Shown here one piece after another: positions 10,647 to 21,837 of a DNA stretch of 64,000 nt. The notes under the pieces are model-generated. The model was not told the DNA's origin. It saw only the letters and a program-made list of their open reading frames with translations, and searched no databases. Position 1 is the stretch's first letter; each line of letters starts with the position of its first letter. Location: contig JAVLUZ010000273.1 of assembly GCA_036768485.1 (NCBI GenBank), forward strand, positions 5,003,391 to 5,067,390. The letters run 5' to 3'. A program made the position numbers and the translations under genes. The stretch comes from Mermis nigrescens (taxonomy: Eukaryota > Nematoda > Enoplea > Mermithida > Mermithidae).

Positions 10647-12202
10647 GGTTAAGTTCAATAGACTATTAGGATCGTCGTTGACACCCTTACATCAGCATAG
10701 ACGGGTTGGCTCATGAGAAGGGTACCTAACAGTGTTTTTCGTGCAAGTCCCTTTGTTTATGTGCAAATATGGCCCCCGAAAGCCTTTGTACGTTTCGCAC
10801 GTGTAATTTTAGTGTATTATAATATGGTACAGTAACCTTTCTGTGTGTAGTTTAGCCAATTTCTAGGGCTTCTGGAGCTAAAGAAGTATAAAAATTTATC
10901 AATACGGCGCTAAGCTCCAAAATTTTTTCTGACTATTGTGTTGCTTAAAACGCAACGTTTTGAACACAAAACATTTTGAACAAATTTTTTTTAAACTCTA
11001 GTTTTAGACCTTGCTATTGCTTTTTTGATTTATATTTTCGTTAACAACACAAAGCTGTTAACTAGTGGTCTTAATGAGCAAATCCTTGCTTGAAACGTCA
11101 ATCTTGAATTTTTCTTCTTCAAGTAGTAATAAACACATCTTTATTCCATCGATTATTGTTCTTGAATTTTGATTGTCAATTTTATGATTTGTTTTTGGCA
11201 GTATTACGAGTTTTTCATTATGTTACGCTTTAATTGCGTTTGCATTCGGCGAAAAAGTTGGGTTTACGAAGATTCGGTGCATTTAACGAATTCTGATAAT
11301 CCAAAACCACAATTCCGGTAGCCAAGCGTCTTTTCTATTGAACGACTTAATACATTATTCTAAATCACGCAAATGAAAGTTATAAGGAAGAGTTCTTGTA
11401 CCCTTTTTTAATTGGGCCACCCTGCAGATTAGTTAATTAGACCTGAAATACGCATAAGTCCCACAGAACTAAATAAGCGATAATATAGCTCGTAAACAAA
11501 GGGTTTCTGAATTTATTTCAAATTTTTAGTGAAAATATTTAGCTACGCTGCTCTTACTAGGATCCTGGGACCACTATCTGATTTCAGTGCGACATACGGT
11601 CTTTATTGCGTATATTTAGTAATCTTATACATAAAATGCATTGAAAACACGTCATTTATGCTCACTAAATTAGAGTTTGAGGGAAAAAATGATGTGAATC
11701 GAGATTTTCAAGAAATTTATCAATAACGAGCATACTTTGTTCCGAAAATTTGACAGTCATATCGATCTGTTTTAGGGCTAAGAATATCTAGGAAATCGCG
11801 TGTACACGCAAGTGACTCTTCATATCTGTGTAGTACTCAAATTTTAGTCTGCTAATATGTCTGAATTATTTCTATGAGAAATTCTTATTGAATGCAATTT
11901 TGTATAAGGCAAGCTTCGAAATTATGAACAATCTAGAGTGAACAAATCGATTCTTCGAAAAATAAACGAGTACAAAAAAAACGCGTGCTTGTTGTAAGTT
12001 TTCTTTTGAAAATACGTTTTTTTTGCAAACATTATAAATAATTTTAGGGCTAGAAACATCTATAAAAAAGCATAATCGTACGTAGACGATTACCTAATAC
12101 TTTTGAATGGCTGACTTGACTTTTAGATTCATTATCTTAGCCAAAAATCATCCATCGTCCTAAATTTTGATATCGAATTGTCAACTCTATAAAATTACTA
12201 AC
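10647..12202. other. intron, AT-rich, no gene seen
   Basis: About 1.55 kb of AT-rich intron between exons 9712-9993 and 12203-12401. I found no inverted-repeat ends, exon or tandem repeat. Confidence 0.45.
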
Positions 12203-12401
12203 CGTACAACAGAGCAGGTTCCACAATGACCTGTCCTTTAATGCTGGTTGTGCCATGAGAGCTAGTCACTATGCACTGATAAACGCCAGCATCGTCCATA
12301 GTAGCGTCGTTAATGGTCAGAGTAGTCTCTTCAAAGCCCAAATCTATCTTGTATTTGATACGACCAGGAAGTAGCAAAACGTCGTTTTTTGTCCAAGCCA
12401 C
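12203..12401 (-). CDS. Ig exon (second half of Ig-e), titin/kettin-like gene
   Basis: Acceptor GTTTCACAG ends at 12402 and donor GTTAGT starts at 12202. It is 199 nt, phase 0 in and 1 out. It starts at the core tryptophan, V-A-W-T-K-N-D, and runs through T-L-T-I-N-D-A and D-D-A-G-V-Y-Q-C to the G strand. It joins to exon 13063-13250 at a phase-0 intron just before the tryptophan, the same position as the intron of Ig-c. Confidence 0.85.
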
Positions 12402-13062
12402 CTGTGAAACTTAGCGTTTCAGTTGCCATAAACTTGTGGGTTAAAAAAATTAAACTGAATCCTCAATTTTGAAGGAAAGTTGCTGAACTTTCTTCTGAAA
12501 TAGATAGCGTGAAAATTTTCAAATTCATATCTCGTCATTCGGCAAGTGTATACAAGACAATGAATTTGAAAATTTCGGTTTTTTTAAAATTTTTAATTTT
12601 CTAAAAATATCTAGTATTTCATCCGTCTTAAGCGACGGATTCTCTAACGTTTGGCGAAAACGCTTTGGGTTTTTTCGTTTTTAGATGCTCTAACCCACCA
12701 AAGAAAACGACATACCTCTCTGTCTAACAGTCGAAAGAACTCTATTTTGTTAAAAACTTCGAAACACAAAAGAAAGCCGATAAAATACTCTTCAAAAGAT
12801 ATTTTTGGAGAGGGCTCGTTGAATCAAACGTATTGGGAATAGAAAGAAGTAAGAGGACCCGAGCTCCTCTTGAACCTACGCTATCTTTAAGTTTTTTACC
12901 GGCATAAAATTGAAGTTAATGTAAGATTGTCGAAATTGATTAGCCAGTAATAACTTACAATAAAGAGAAAGAAAATTCAATTGTACCAACGACTGAATGC
13001 AAAAAAATGCAAAAAGTATGAAATATATACTAAAAAATATAAATAAAAAATATATGACATAC

Positions 13063-13250
13063 GGAAGCATTTCGATGCCCGTTGGCACGGCATCTCAACG
13101 TGACACTGTCGCCTTCACACAGAACTATGGCCTGGATGTTCTCCCGATTATAAGTGTTTTGAGGCGTCTCGTGTTGTGGATACGGTGTTCTCGTGACTAA
13201 AGTCGTGGTCTGAGAAGACGGATAGACGGGCATAACTGGCACGGCCCCGG
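13063..13250 (-). CDS. Ig exon (linker and first half of Ig-e), titin/kettin-like gene
   Basis: Acceptor TGGTTTTCAG ends at 13251 and donor GTATGT starts at 13062, both canonical. It is 188 nt, phase 2 in and 0 out. A Pro/Thr/Gln-rich linker precedes A-I-V-L-C-E-G-D-S-V-T-L-R-C-R-A-N-G, the A'-to-B strands of an Ig domain. Confidence 0.83.
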
Positions 13251-13552
13251 CTGAAAACCAGAAAATTTAAAATTATCCATTCGATTAAATTTATATAGAA
13301 AATGTGAAAAAATGCGTAGAAGCGCGCCAAATTTTTCTCGTAATCAAACGATCTTTCTTACGAATCTAATGTGCTCGCGATAAAAGTTCGTGACTCATTT
13401 ACGTTCCTAATTCGGCCACCAAGCTTAATACATTTTTTCTATTGCGATCCTTTTGAAAAAGTTTATAAATGTTTTTTCAGATAGTCTTCTTTAAATTTAC
13501 ATATTTGGATTAAGTTCATATTGAGCTTCCACTTAAGTCGGCGAAGACGACC

Positions 13553-13801
13553 TTACTACACCCCACCATACCTGGGCGTGGGGGTTTGGGGGTATGCACT
13601 TCCCAGAAACCTGAATACCCCCAGAATTCAATTTTCGAAATTTTTTCGTTTTTTTCGCAATTTTTTGATGGCAATGAATGGTGCTCGATGAGAAACGTTG
13701 AAAAATGGTGTTTTTTCGCCATACCACCATTTTTAAGGCCATTTTTCGACCTTTGAAAAATCTTGCACCTCCCAGAATTTTAGTGCCGCCCACCTATGCA
13801 C
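13553..13801. mobile_element. about 230-bp MITE (ATAGGTGGGCAGC family), copy A
   Basis: Bordered by ACCATACCTGGGCGTGGGG and GCCGCCCACCTATG. The interior shares TTTTTCGCCATACCACCATTTTTAAGGCC and the ATTGGCATCAAAAAATTGC type of phrase with copies near 27737, 31345 and 46361. It is in reverse orientation to those. No coding sequence. Confidence 0.7.
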
Positions 13802-14583
13802 CCCACTACGATCAGCGAACGATTCTTTGGAAACTCCTCTAATTGGCATCAAAATACAGCAATTTATCCTCGAATAAATTATTGACAGCACAATTTCTCG
13901 GTAACGCGTCCAATAAGCATAAGTAGACTTGTTAACTTGCGGAGATATTCTGAGTCAAGTGCGATATTAGCAACTCAATCGGCGTTGCGAGGCCACCGAA
14001 AATCGGCAGGGGATTTTGACTTTTGGTAAATTATACCGGTAACACAAAAATCATCCTCATTGACAAGGCTCACGTTTCGGGATGAGTATGAAAATTCTTG
14101 AACGTGAAAAGCCCATTGGTAATATTGGCATAATCATTTTTTTCGATACTTCACGCGAAAAATTATTTGAAATAAACAGCAAAATTTTAGGGACCTGGCA
14201 AATTTTCCGGGGTCTGCCATGCTGTGTCCGAATTTCAAATTCCTCGACGCTAATAAACGAGAACGCCTAAGTTATACAAAGGCTAGCTGGTCTAGCCAAA
14301 GAAATCAGCGAGCTAGGCAATAAGTGCTCTATTATTTAGTATCATGTCAAAGTTATCTCTATACGCCGAGTAAGTGGTCAGCCTATTGATGAAGTCAAGT
14401 TAATTCGAACGGAACTTGACACACGTGCTCAACCCTAAAACTGTGGCTCAAATTCAGTTTCAGCACAAAAGCTTCAAACTGGGCGTAAGCTGCTAAATAA
14501 TGAAAGATCGAAATTTTAAATGATTGTATTATACAATTCAATGATTATACCATTATATATTATCATTATTATTAGATAATTAC
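13802..14583. other. intron, no gene seen
   Basis: AT-rich intron between exons 13063-13250 and 14584-14830, apart from the MITE at its left end. No exon or transposon end was recognised. Confidence 0.4.
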
Positions 14584-14830
14584 TTTGAACACTCAAATAA
14601 GCCGAACACTGAACGTCACCCACGTGATTGACCGCAATGCATGTGTACAGCCCCCTATCATTGTAATCAACATCATTGATGATCAAGGTGCACCAACCGT
14701 CATCTCCTATTATGGCGCGGTACTTCCGGTCATCGATATTTAAAGCTTTGCCATCTTTGTGCCAAATTATTCGAGGAAACGGTTCACCGACGACTTTCAC
14801 GTCAAATCTGACCGTTTGACGTTCTTTGAC
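14584..14830 (-). CDS. Ig exon (most of Ig-d), titin/kettin-like gene
   Basis: Acceptor CGCCTAG ends at 14831 and donor GTAATT starts at 14583. It is 247 nt, phase 0 in and 1 out. It codes R-Q-T-V-R-F-D-V-K-V, P-R-I-I-W-H-K-D-G, T-L-I-I-N-D-V and D-R-G-L-Y-T-C-I-A-V-N, so one exon carries nearly the whole domain. Only the A strand comes from the small exon 15719-15797. Confidence 0.85.
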
Positions 14831-15718
14831 CTAGGCGTTTTAGCTATTTTGTTTGGCAAAATTGTGTATTAAAATGCGTCAAAGTGCATAAATTCGGAGA
14901 AACGTATTAAATGGTTTTTATAATTAGTTATATTATATCATATTATTATATTGTATTATAATATATTACAGTATATTATATTTTTACGTTATATTGCTAA
15001 TTCATAAATATAACTGATCTGAAATTTTGCAACTACATTTCAAGCGACGTTTTAAGCTTGAGGTTACAAATTTTCAATGTTTGAAACATTTATCAATTTT
15101 TAATTGAGTTGTTGTAATTCAAAGAGACACTATATAATAGTGCTTTTGAGGACTAATGCACATTCTTAATGTTTTAAAATTGACCTTTCAAAAATTAGAC
15201 CCCCTCAGATGTATGACCTCATGTTCAATCACATACAACAATAATTGAAGAAGCGTACGAATGAAAGGCCAAAAGTCACTAAAAGTCGCATCACATTAAA
15301 GCTGAAGCGCTAAAAAAATCGTCATCATACAATTGGGTCTTTGAAGATTCATAAAAAGTAGAAGCAAATGTCTAAAGCTGCATGTATGAAATGAGAAAAC
15401 TAAACAAAAACCATTCATGATTTATTTTTTGGAATTTTTCATAAATTTCCTCATCTTCATGACATAGTTTCGTCCTTTATCTTGACTTTACTGCTGACAA
15501 ATTTATAAAAATGAACACTGTGTCCGATACATCGTAACTTATTTTTGGCGATGTGAATAAACGTTATATTATTATTGCAAAATTAGTGTGTTTGAAAAAT
15601 TGATAAATTAAATTAATGTGTTTCTTTTTAAAACTCATTTTTGCATTCCATTTTTTTAAATCCTTAATAAAATAGATTTTTCCGGATTAAAACCAAATAA
15701 TAAGTCCGACTTGCTTAC
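14831..15718. other. intron, AT-rich, no gene seen
   Basis: Intron of about 0.9 kb with a TATATTATA-type low-complexity run near 14930-14990. No coding or transposon signal. Confidence 0.45.
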
Positions 15719-15797
15719 TACGGTGTCTGTCATAGCTTTCAGAATTTGTGGTCTTCGCATTGTCTTGCCTGTAGCTGGTTTGTGTTCCATTAGAGTG
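15719..15797 (-). CDS. small exon (linker and A strand of Ig-d)
   Basis: A 79-nt exon with acceptor TTTCTTACAG (ending 15798) and donor GTAAGC (starting 15718). It enters in phase 2, taking one base to finish a serine codon, and leaves in phase 0. It codes E-H-K-P-A-T-G-K, R-R-P-Q-I-L-K-A-M-T-D-T. The P-Q-I-L...D-T stretch is the A strand of the Ig domain continued in exon 14584-14830. Phase agreement on both sides supports it. Confidence 0.78.
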
Positions 15798-16178
15798 CTG
15801 TAAGAAATTATTTTTAATATTACAAAATAAGCCTCGTTAGTGGATTTACATAATAAGTGAATTTCCTCAGAATTTAATACGTTATACAGCATAGTATTTT
15901 CGGAATCATCTCTGGCCGAATGGGCTTAGATGAGGTATGGAAGAGATTGAATTTTAAAGTTTCATTGACCTTTAATGACCCCGAAATTCGTCTGAAATGG
16001 TGATAGTGGAAAAACTGCCTCTTTTTTGTGTTGAGTCGATCCTAGCATTTTTGTAAAAAACATTGATTTTTGTCTATTTATTCTCTTGTTCACGAGCAAA
16101 ATATACCAATTCCCTAGCATGCTTGTCATTTAAAAACGTTAATGAAGTAAAATTGTTCAAATTTAGACACTTTGATAC

Positions 16179-16390
16179 CTTTTCCTGGACATTCCTTCAT
16201 CTATTATCTCTTCAACAATCAATCTTGCTTGGCTAGTCGCTGTACCGTATTCATTTTGGGCGAGAATTCGGTAAGAACCAGCATCTTCGGGTTTCACATT
16301 TTTAATCTGAAGCGTGAAGTCCATTCCTCTGTAATTTATCGAGCAACGATGTGATGGCAACACTTGGGCGCCATCTTTCATCCACTGAAT
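16179..16390 (-). CDS. Ig exon (second half of Ig-c), titin/kettin-like gene
   Basis: Acceptor TTGTTATTCAG ends at 16391 and donor GTATCA starts at 16178. It is 212 nt, phase 0 in and 2 out. It begins I-Q-W-M-K-D-G and contains F-T-L-Q-I-K-N-V, E-D-A-G-S-Y-R-I and N-E-Y-G-T-A-T. The usual second cysteine is replaced by Arg-Ile (Y-R-I), and the partner exon has G where the first cysteine is expected, so this Ig domain lacks the disulfide. That is common in intracellular titin-type domains. Confidence 0.83.
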
Positions 16391-16860
16391 CTGAATAACA
16401 ATCACTCAAGATAAAATTTTGTTGAAGTTGAACTAAGAACGATAATATTTAATTAAAGCAAATAGGTTAAAGTCAAATCGAAAAAAGACTAGATTTCTAG
16501 CCCAAAATAAATGTTTTTTGGATTAAAAAATCAGAAAATTGAATTAAGCTTACTGTAATCCAAATTAACGTAAAATTAAGTCAAATCAGCAGACTTCAAT
16601 CAAAGAAAAACGGTATCAGCGAAGTTATTTGAAAAAAGCCGGCTAGAAATCTAAAACTTTCGCTTTACAAACATATCTACAGCTTTGCCAAAACTTTTTT
16701 ATTTTTTCCAAATAGCAAACGCCGGTCATTTTCCATCGAGTTGATTAACAATATTTTATCATTATTGTCCTTTCTTTTCTGTACTACAAAGTTTGCATTC
16801 TATTAATACTATTGTAAACGAGAATTACAAATAACTTCGTAATTTAGCTTATGTTTTTCC

Positions 16861-17114
16861 GGTACTTACGTATTATACCCCCGCCACCAATTTTTTCTCA
16901 TTTTTGCTTGTTTTTACCCAGTTTTTACCCAGTTTTTTTTATAAAAAACATATGTAAAAAATATATAAATATAAATATAATATAAACCTACAAATGCATA
17001 CAAAATATGTAACATTGGTTATCATCATGTTAATAAAAGTCTATGACTAAATACTGGGTAAAAACAAGCAAAAATGAGAAAAAATTGGTGGCGGGGGTAT
17101 AATACGTAAGTACC
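16861..17114. mobile_element. 254-bp MITE with about 60-bp inverted ends
   Basis: The first and last 60 bp are essentially perfect reverse complements (GGTACTTACGTATTATACCC ... GGGTATAATACGTAAGTACC). The element is flanked by the perfect 8-bp duplication GTTTTTCC (16853-16860 and 17115-17122). The AT-rich centre has no coding capacity. Superfamily is unclear: the 8-bp duplication fits hAT or P, but the ends lack CAG. Confidence 0.9.
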
Positions 17115-17212
17115 GTTTTTCCAATATTTGCTTGCAGCATTATTTCATTATTTCATATGTGAAGCACTTGAGTCAATTTTTAAAAGCAAAAAGTAATAGC
17201 GCACACAATTAC

Positions 17213-17341
17213 TCTGGGTCTGGGGAAACCGGCTAATTGACCACGGAAGACCGCATGGTCTCCGATGAAAAGCCGAAGGTTTTTCGGTTCTTCAAGAAAT
17301 CCCGGCGGACTTCCTGGCTCTTCCTCATTTGCGCTAAGATA
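17213..17341 (-). CDS. Ig exon (first half of Ig-c), titin/kettin-like gene
   Basis: Acceptor TTATTTTCAG ends at 17342 and donor GTAATT starts at 17212. It is 129 nt, phase 0 at both ends. It codes an acidic linker, then P-P-G-F-L-E-E-P-K-N-L-R, G-D-H-A-V-F-R-G-Q-L-A-G-F-P-R-P-R. These are the A-to-B strands of an Ig domain whose B-strand cysteine is replaced by glycine. Confidence 0.82.
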
Positions 17342-17670
17342 CTGAAAATAAATTTGTCTTTGAAAAAATTATTACGACATAGAGCCATTTAGCAATATTG
17401 AGGCAAGTCAAGGGCGCTGTGTTTTCCCACATGAATTTGAAAATCTAGTATTTTCTAAAATGCCGACATCTTGAATTAACTTATTGCGTTTATCAAAATT
17501 TGGCACTAGTTGATCGAGCATTGTGCATCGAAATCTCAACCGACTTTTCTGACTAATCGCAAATGTTTTCAAGGATCAAAAATTTTGCCGGAGATTTACT
17601 CACGTAAACAGTACTCCTGATTCAAGCAGGTTCAAATATATGCGCTAATTTCGTTTTTCTAAATTCTCAC

Positions 17671-17777
17671 TTCATCAGGACTTTCTCGGATCAAAATCCC
17701 TCCTCCTTCGACGTTTTCGCGTACTTGACGCCGTTCTGTTATCACCAGGCAGCCAGTTTTAGGGTCAAAGTGCGTAT
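17671..17777 (-). CDS. linker exon, titin/kettin-like gene
   Basis: A 107-nt exon with acceptor GCATTACAG (ending 17778) and donor GTGAGA (starting 17670), phase 2 in and 0 out. It codes a charged, glycine-containing linker between Ig-b and Ig-c (G-C-L-V-I-T-E-R-R-Q-V-R-E-N-V). No domain was recognised. It is included because the frame is open and both phases fit the flanking exons. Confidence 0.65.
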
Positions 17778-18839
17778 CTGTAATGCAACGATGAAATTTC
17801 ATGCTACAACACTTTTCTCCATTGTGTACGTTCGACAGAAACTAAAGTTGTCAAGATTGCACAAAGAGTGGATCGCGAAAGATAACATTAGATAACTAAA
17901 TATTCAAAATAATATAAAATTCAATCTTAAATTTTCTTGTAACGACCATTTCATATTATTTTGTCGAGACACACTGATAAGCTTTGATATATCAATAATT
18001 CATTATTCGTACCCCAAGAGTGAACTTTTTAATACTACAGTCGGAACAGCGCTAATGCATTCGGAATAGCTGTAAAACATTCAGTTGCTCTAATCAATAT
18101 GTCGAGTCAATCAACCTAAAGATCCATAAATTTGAAGCTATCAATTAGGGAATTAGAAATTTAAAATCTAGATTAGAAGTACATTGGAGATGGGGGAACA
18201 TAATTTTCGAAATTCAAAATGGGAAATCTACGAATTAGAGATTTCATTTGGGAATAAGAATCTGAATTTTAAAATTAAAAAGACCTCTAATCACAGTCTA
18301 TTTTATATCAGCTGCAGGATTCCAAAGCTTTTCGTACCAGAACGATGCTTTGAATAAGGATTGGAAAGTAATTTAATATTATTGCGAATAACCTTCACAT
18401 CGTTCTTCCATACTCGAAAGTAGAACGAATTTTTGCGTTTACTTTTCTAAATTGTTATGCTTCCTAAACAATTAGCGATTTAAACTCGTTTTATTTTAAG
18501 GGAGCTAAAAAATTGCGAAATTAAGACAGCAATTTCCGGAAAAATCAGTCCCAGTCCTTAAGCCTAATTGAAATTAAAAATCAACATGATTATCCGAACT
18601 TTCCATACTCATTAAAACTTCTTTACTATAACTCCTGAGTGATCTAAATATACGAGTAAAAGAGCCAAGCTGATTTTGTAGTAAAAAATCCTTCTTCGCG
18701 AGTGACCATTCGCCATTTTTACAGTCATTCAGGATTCTTTACTTAAAGCATAAAAAAGACTTGAAGAATTTTTAGATTAAAAAACTCTTACTGACTATAG
18801 AGGAGAGCCCAAACAGTTATGTAGACTTTGCACTTATAC
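17778..18839. other. intron, AT-rich, no gene seen
   Basis: About 1.06 kb. Between 18110 and 18260 there is a loose set of AATTAGAAAT/AAATCTA-type phrases, low complexity rather than a defined element. Nothing else was recognised. Confidence 0.4.
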
Positions 18840-19117
18840 CTGTGTTCCGTGAAATATTTTGACTGGCTGCTAACAAATATTGCCTGTTCTGAGTCGTCAA
18901 TTTGGGTTGTTCGTCGCTCATCCATAAATCGTAATCCTTCTTTGGTAATAATTTCGCTGAACTAATGCTCACACCGTGGACGTTCGATGCCATGCATTTG
19001 TAAATGGCGGCATCCTCCGATTGGACCATCGGAATAATTAAAGTGCAGATTCCGGTAGAAGCATCATTGTCAATTTTGTGCCTAAAAACGCGCTTCATGG
19101 AATTTGATAAAGAACCT
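18840..19117 (-). CDS. Ig exon (second half of Ig-b and linker), titin/kettin-like gene
   Basis: Acceptor TTTTTTCGCAG ends at 19118 and donor GTATAA starts at 18839. It is 278 nt, phase 1 in and 1 out (the first base completes a lysine codon). It codes C-T-L-I-I-P-M-V, E-D-A-A-I-Y-K-C-M-A-S-N-V-H-G-V-S, then a long polar linker (about 40 residues, rich in Gln, Asn and Ser). The Ig signature is unmistakable. Confidence 0.85.
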
Positions 19118-19660
19118 CTGCGAAAAAAAGGGAATGGTCGAAAATTGAAAGAAAGGGAAATCCATAAGATCACTAAAAATTGTATAGAAAGCGACCAAAG
19201 GGTCAAAATTTGGCGAATTAAGCTGCAAAAAAAATAATGAAACGAAAGTAATGAGTCAGGCATGACAAAAAGCAGATTTTTCAGACTAGGAAACACACCA
19301 TCTTGCTATCCGAATCAAACGTCAAGAGATGGCATTCAACTTGTTCAGACCTGTAGTTCGGCCCATACACATACAGCACGAAAATTCAGGAGGAGGGGTA
19401 GGACTCAAAAAATTTTTAAAAAGTGCTTTTTTTGGCTAAAAACGATAGGTACACGTCAAAAACACTGTTTTTTGACGTTTCGAACAATTCTTGCTCTTTA
19501 TAGGACATGAAAAGAATAAACATTTTCGGAAGAATTTGGAAAAAATCGAGTAAATTGAACAAAACATGGTCAAAAATGAATATATGGCGCGAAACACCGA
19601 AAATTTGAAAGTTTGAGCGAAAAATGAATATAAAACGCTAAAAAGGCTAACTTTTTCCAA

Positions 19661-20066
19661 CTTTTACGAAATATCGACAATTCCGGGGGTCGCAGCCATT
19701 TTGCGGGGGTCAGTTAACATTCTGGGGGTAACTCCCCCAGAACACGTATGGTTTAGCCTCCTAATAGCTTAGAATTAGCTGAAAACCAGAAAATTTTGAC
19801 ACTGTATTATTATAAATATGACGAGGAATAACAAATGACTATTATACTCGAAGTAAACATTGAAACTTTTACGAAAAATCGACAATTTTGGGGGGTCGCA
19901 GCCATTTTGCGGGGGTCAGTTGCTATTCTGAGGGTAACTCCCCCAGAAACGTATGGTTCAGCCCCTTAATAGCTTAGAATTCGCTGAAAACCATAAAATT
20001 TTGACACTGCATTATTATTAAGATGCGAGGAATAACAAATAACTATTATACTCGAAGTAAACATTA
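19661..20066. repeat. tandem duplication, two units of about 205 bp
   Basis: The block beginning CTTTTACGAAA at 19661 is repeated from 19866. Each unit contains the GGGTCGCAGCCATTTTGCGG phrase, a GGGTAACTCCCCCAGAA phrase and the ending ATACTCGAAGTAAACATT. The copies differ at scattered positions, so the duplication is not recent. A further dispersed-repeat block with a GGCGCGAAACACCGAAAATT palindrome lies just to the left (about 19390-19660). Confidence 0.8.
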
Positions 20067-20144
20067 AATGCATCTAAGCTAATTCTCTTAATAGGTTTTC
20101 CGCTTAAATATTAATCGCATTAAATTAGCACGGTTAAAATTTAC

Positions 20145-20324
20145 TTGTATCCGCTTTCAATCTGTACATCGTTGCGAGTCCATTTTATTTTCGGAGTAGG
20201 ATTTCCGACTACTCGGCATTCGAACGAGACATTGATGCCGGGCTTTAACAGTTGGTGCTTCAATTCCTTGAGAAAAAAAGGCGCACTTGGCCCAACAGGC
20301 GTTTGGGGCAAGCCCGGAGATGTC
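20145..20324 (-). CDS. Ig exon (linker and first half of Ig-b), titin/kettin-like gene
   Basis: Acceptor TATATTTTAG ends at 20325 and donor GTAAAT starts at 20144. It is 180 nt, phase 1 in and 2 out. A Pro/Gly-rich linker leads to A-P-F-F-L-K-E-L-K-H-Q, N-V-S-F-E-C-R-V-V-G-N-P-T-P-K-I-K-W-T-R-N-D. This is a classical Ig A-to-C' half with cysteine and tryptophan in place. Confidence 0.85.
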
Positions 20325-20386
20325 CTAAAATATAAAATTCAACCAGTCGTCGAATGAATAAATATTAAAAATAGATAACATCTTAC

Positions 20387-20420
20387 GCGTACGAATAAGC
20401 GTTCAATTCTTGGCCAACTA
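20387..20420 (-). CDS. 34-nt microexon, titin/kettin-like gene
   Basis: A very short exon coding V-G-Q-E-L-N-A-Y-S-Y, bounded by acceptor TTTATTTCAG (ending 20421) and donor GTAAGA (starting 20386). It is needed because exon 21693-21837 ends in phase 1 while exon 20145-20324 begins with one base of a codon. This 34-nt exon (phase 2 in, 2 out) is the piece that reconciles them. Confidence 0.65.
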
Positions 20421-21692
20421 CTGAAATAAATGACGAGAATTAAACGCATTATTTGACTTATGACGTAGGTATATCAGTAAATTTGCATAGCAATAATTGA
20501 CAGCACGACAGGCAACAGAAGGACCCGAAAATTCATAAAAATTAGGAAAAATGAGAAGACCAAAAAATGAATCCAGCGAGAGATAGGAAAATAAATACTA
20601 TCATGGCCAGCCCGTATCCAGGATGTGGCCAAGGGTGGGGAGCGGACCCGACATTAATTGGTGTTAATCTCGAGAAAATTAGGGTATAGCTCGCAAAAAC
20701 CGCATCTTTCGACATTTTTCTACATGCGCTATCAATTAGGATCGTAAAATTGGGATTGAAAAAATTTTTTAACTCAGAAAAAGTCATTTTCTAGTCGCGC
20801 TTGAGTCACAAATATTAAAAATTCTTCATATCTGGCGCGACGCGCAGAAAATTCGAAGATTTCACGACGAACACATGCAATCTTTCCATCTTTCTTGCAT
20901 TATTTTTACATTTCAAAAATTTTTTCGGGGGTCCCGCAACATAAATACGGCCTTGATCGTGGCGATATCGGAATAAATATATCGGTTCCTGAAATTACTA
21001 TTTTACGCATTATGTCATTAATAATGATAATCCTGCTTGATGTGATTCAAAATTTTTCGATCACACAAACTACAAAGTTAGCGATTTTGTCGCAGCTGTA
21101 TGCGTTTGCGTTCGACTGCTCTTTTTCAGACTTTCAATTTTTTGGAAATTTTTATAACAAAGCTAGACTAAAAATGGAAAAAGGAGCCACGATTAGGAAC
21201 TGAAATACTGTTGTAGTATCATTTCGCGGTTAGCTGCACATTTCCAAGTAGTTTAAGAATAGCATCGAAAGATTTCACCTTTTGGGTGTTCCGTTGTTTC
21301 AACAGTGAAAATGCGTAGTTATATCGAACTACGTAAAAAACATCGGCTAACAGCAGAATAAGGTATAAATATAGTTAGTACAATTAATATAGAACCTTTC
21401 ATATTCCTTCCAAAGAAACTTCAATTTTTTTATGTATTCTTGAATTGTATTTCTGCGAACCTATGCTCTATTATGCAAGTTCCAAAATATCTTACCAATC
21501 TGCATTTTATTGCAAAATGCATAAAATAAATAATTGAATTAACTAAACACCTGACAAAATCAAACAGGATTCAGTTTTATATATACATCTTCGAATATTC
21601 ACTGGCATATTCTAATACATTATATTTAGTGGCGTATGAGTAAATAAAAAGTGGAATTCTAAAAAAGACAAAATTAAGTAGATGCATAATAC
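20421..21692. other. intron with dispersed-repeat block
   Basis: AT-rich intron. A repeat block at about 20620-20960 (AGGGTGGGGAGCGGACCC at one end, TTTTTTCGGGGGTCCCG at the other) contains the TCTGGCGCGACGCGCAGAAA palindrome. No gene was recognised. Confidence 0.4.
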
Positions 21693-21837
21693 TTGGAGAT
21701 GGAGCAGGAGCAACGATTAATGTGCAAGATGTTGACTTGCTGCCGGCTGAATTCGATGCTTGGCATGTAAAATTGCCTCCATCTTGTATTTGCACGAAAG
21801 GTATCGCCAAACTGCATTTTTGGCCATCTTTTCTGAC
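21693..21837 (-). CDS. Ig exon (second half of Ig-a), titin/kettin-like gene
   Basis: Acceptor ATGACCTTAG ends at 21838 and donor GTATTA starts at 21692. It is 145 nt, phase 0 in and 1 out. It codes V-R-K-D-G-Q-K-C-S-L-A-I, D-G-G-N-F-T-C-Q-A-S-N-S-A-G and a Pro/Ser linker, the D-to-G strands of an Ig domain. Confidence 0.83.
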
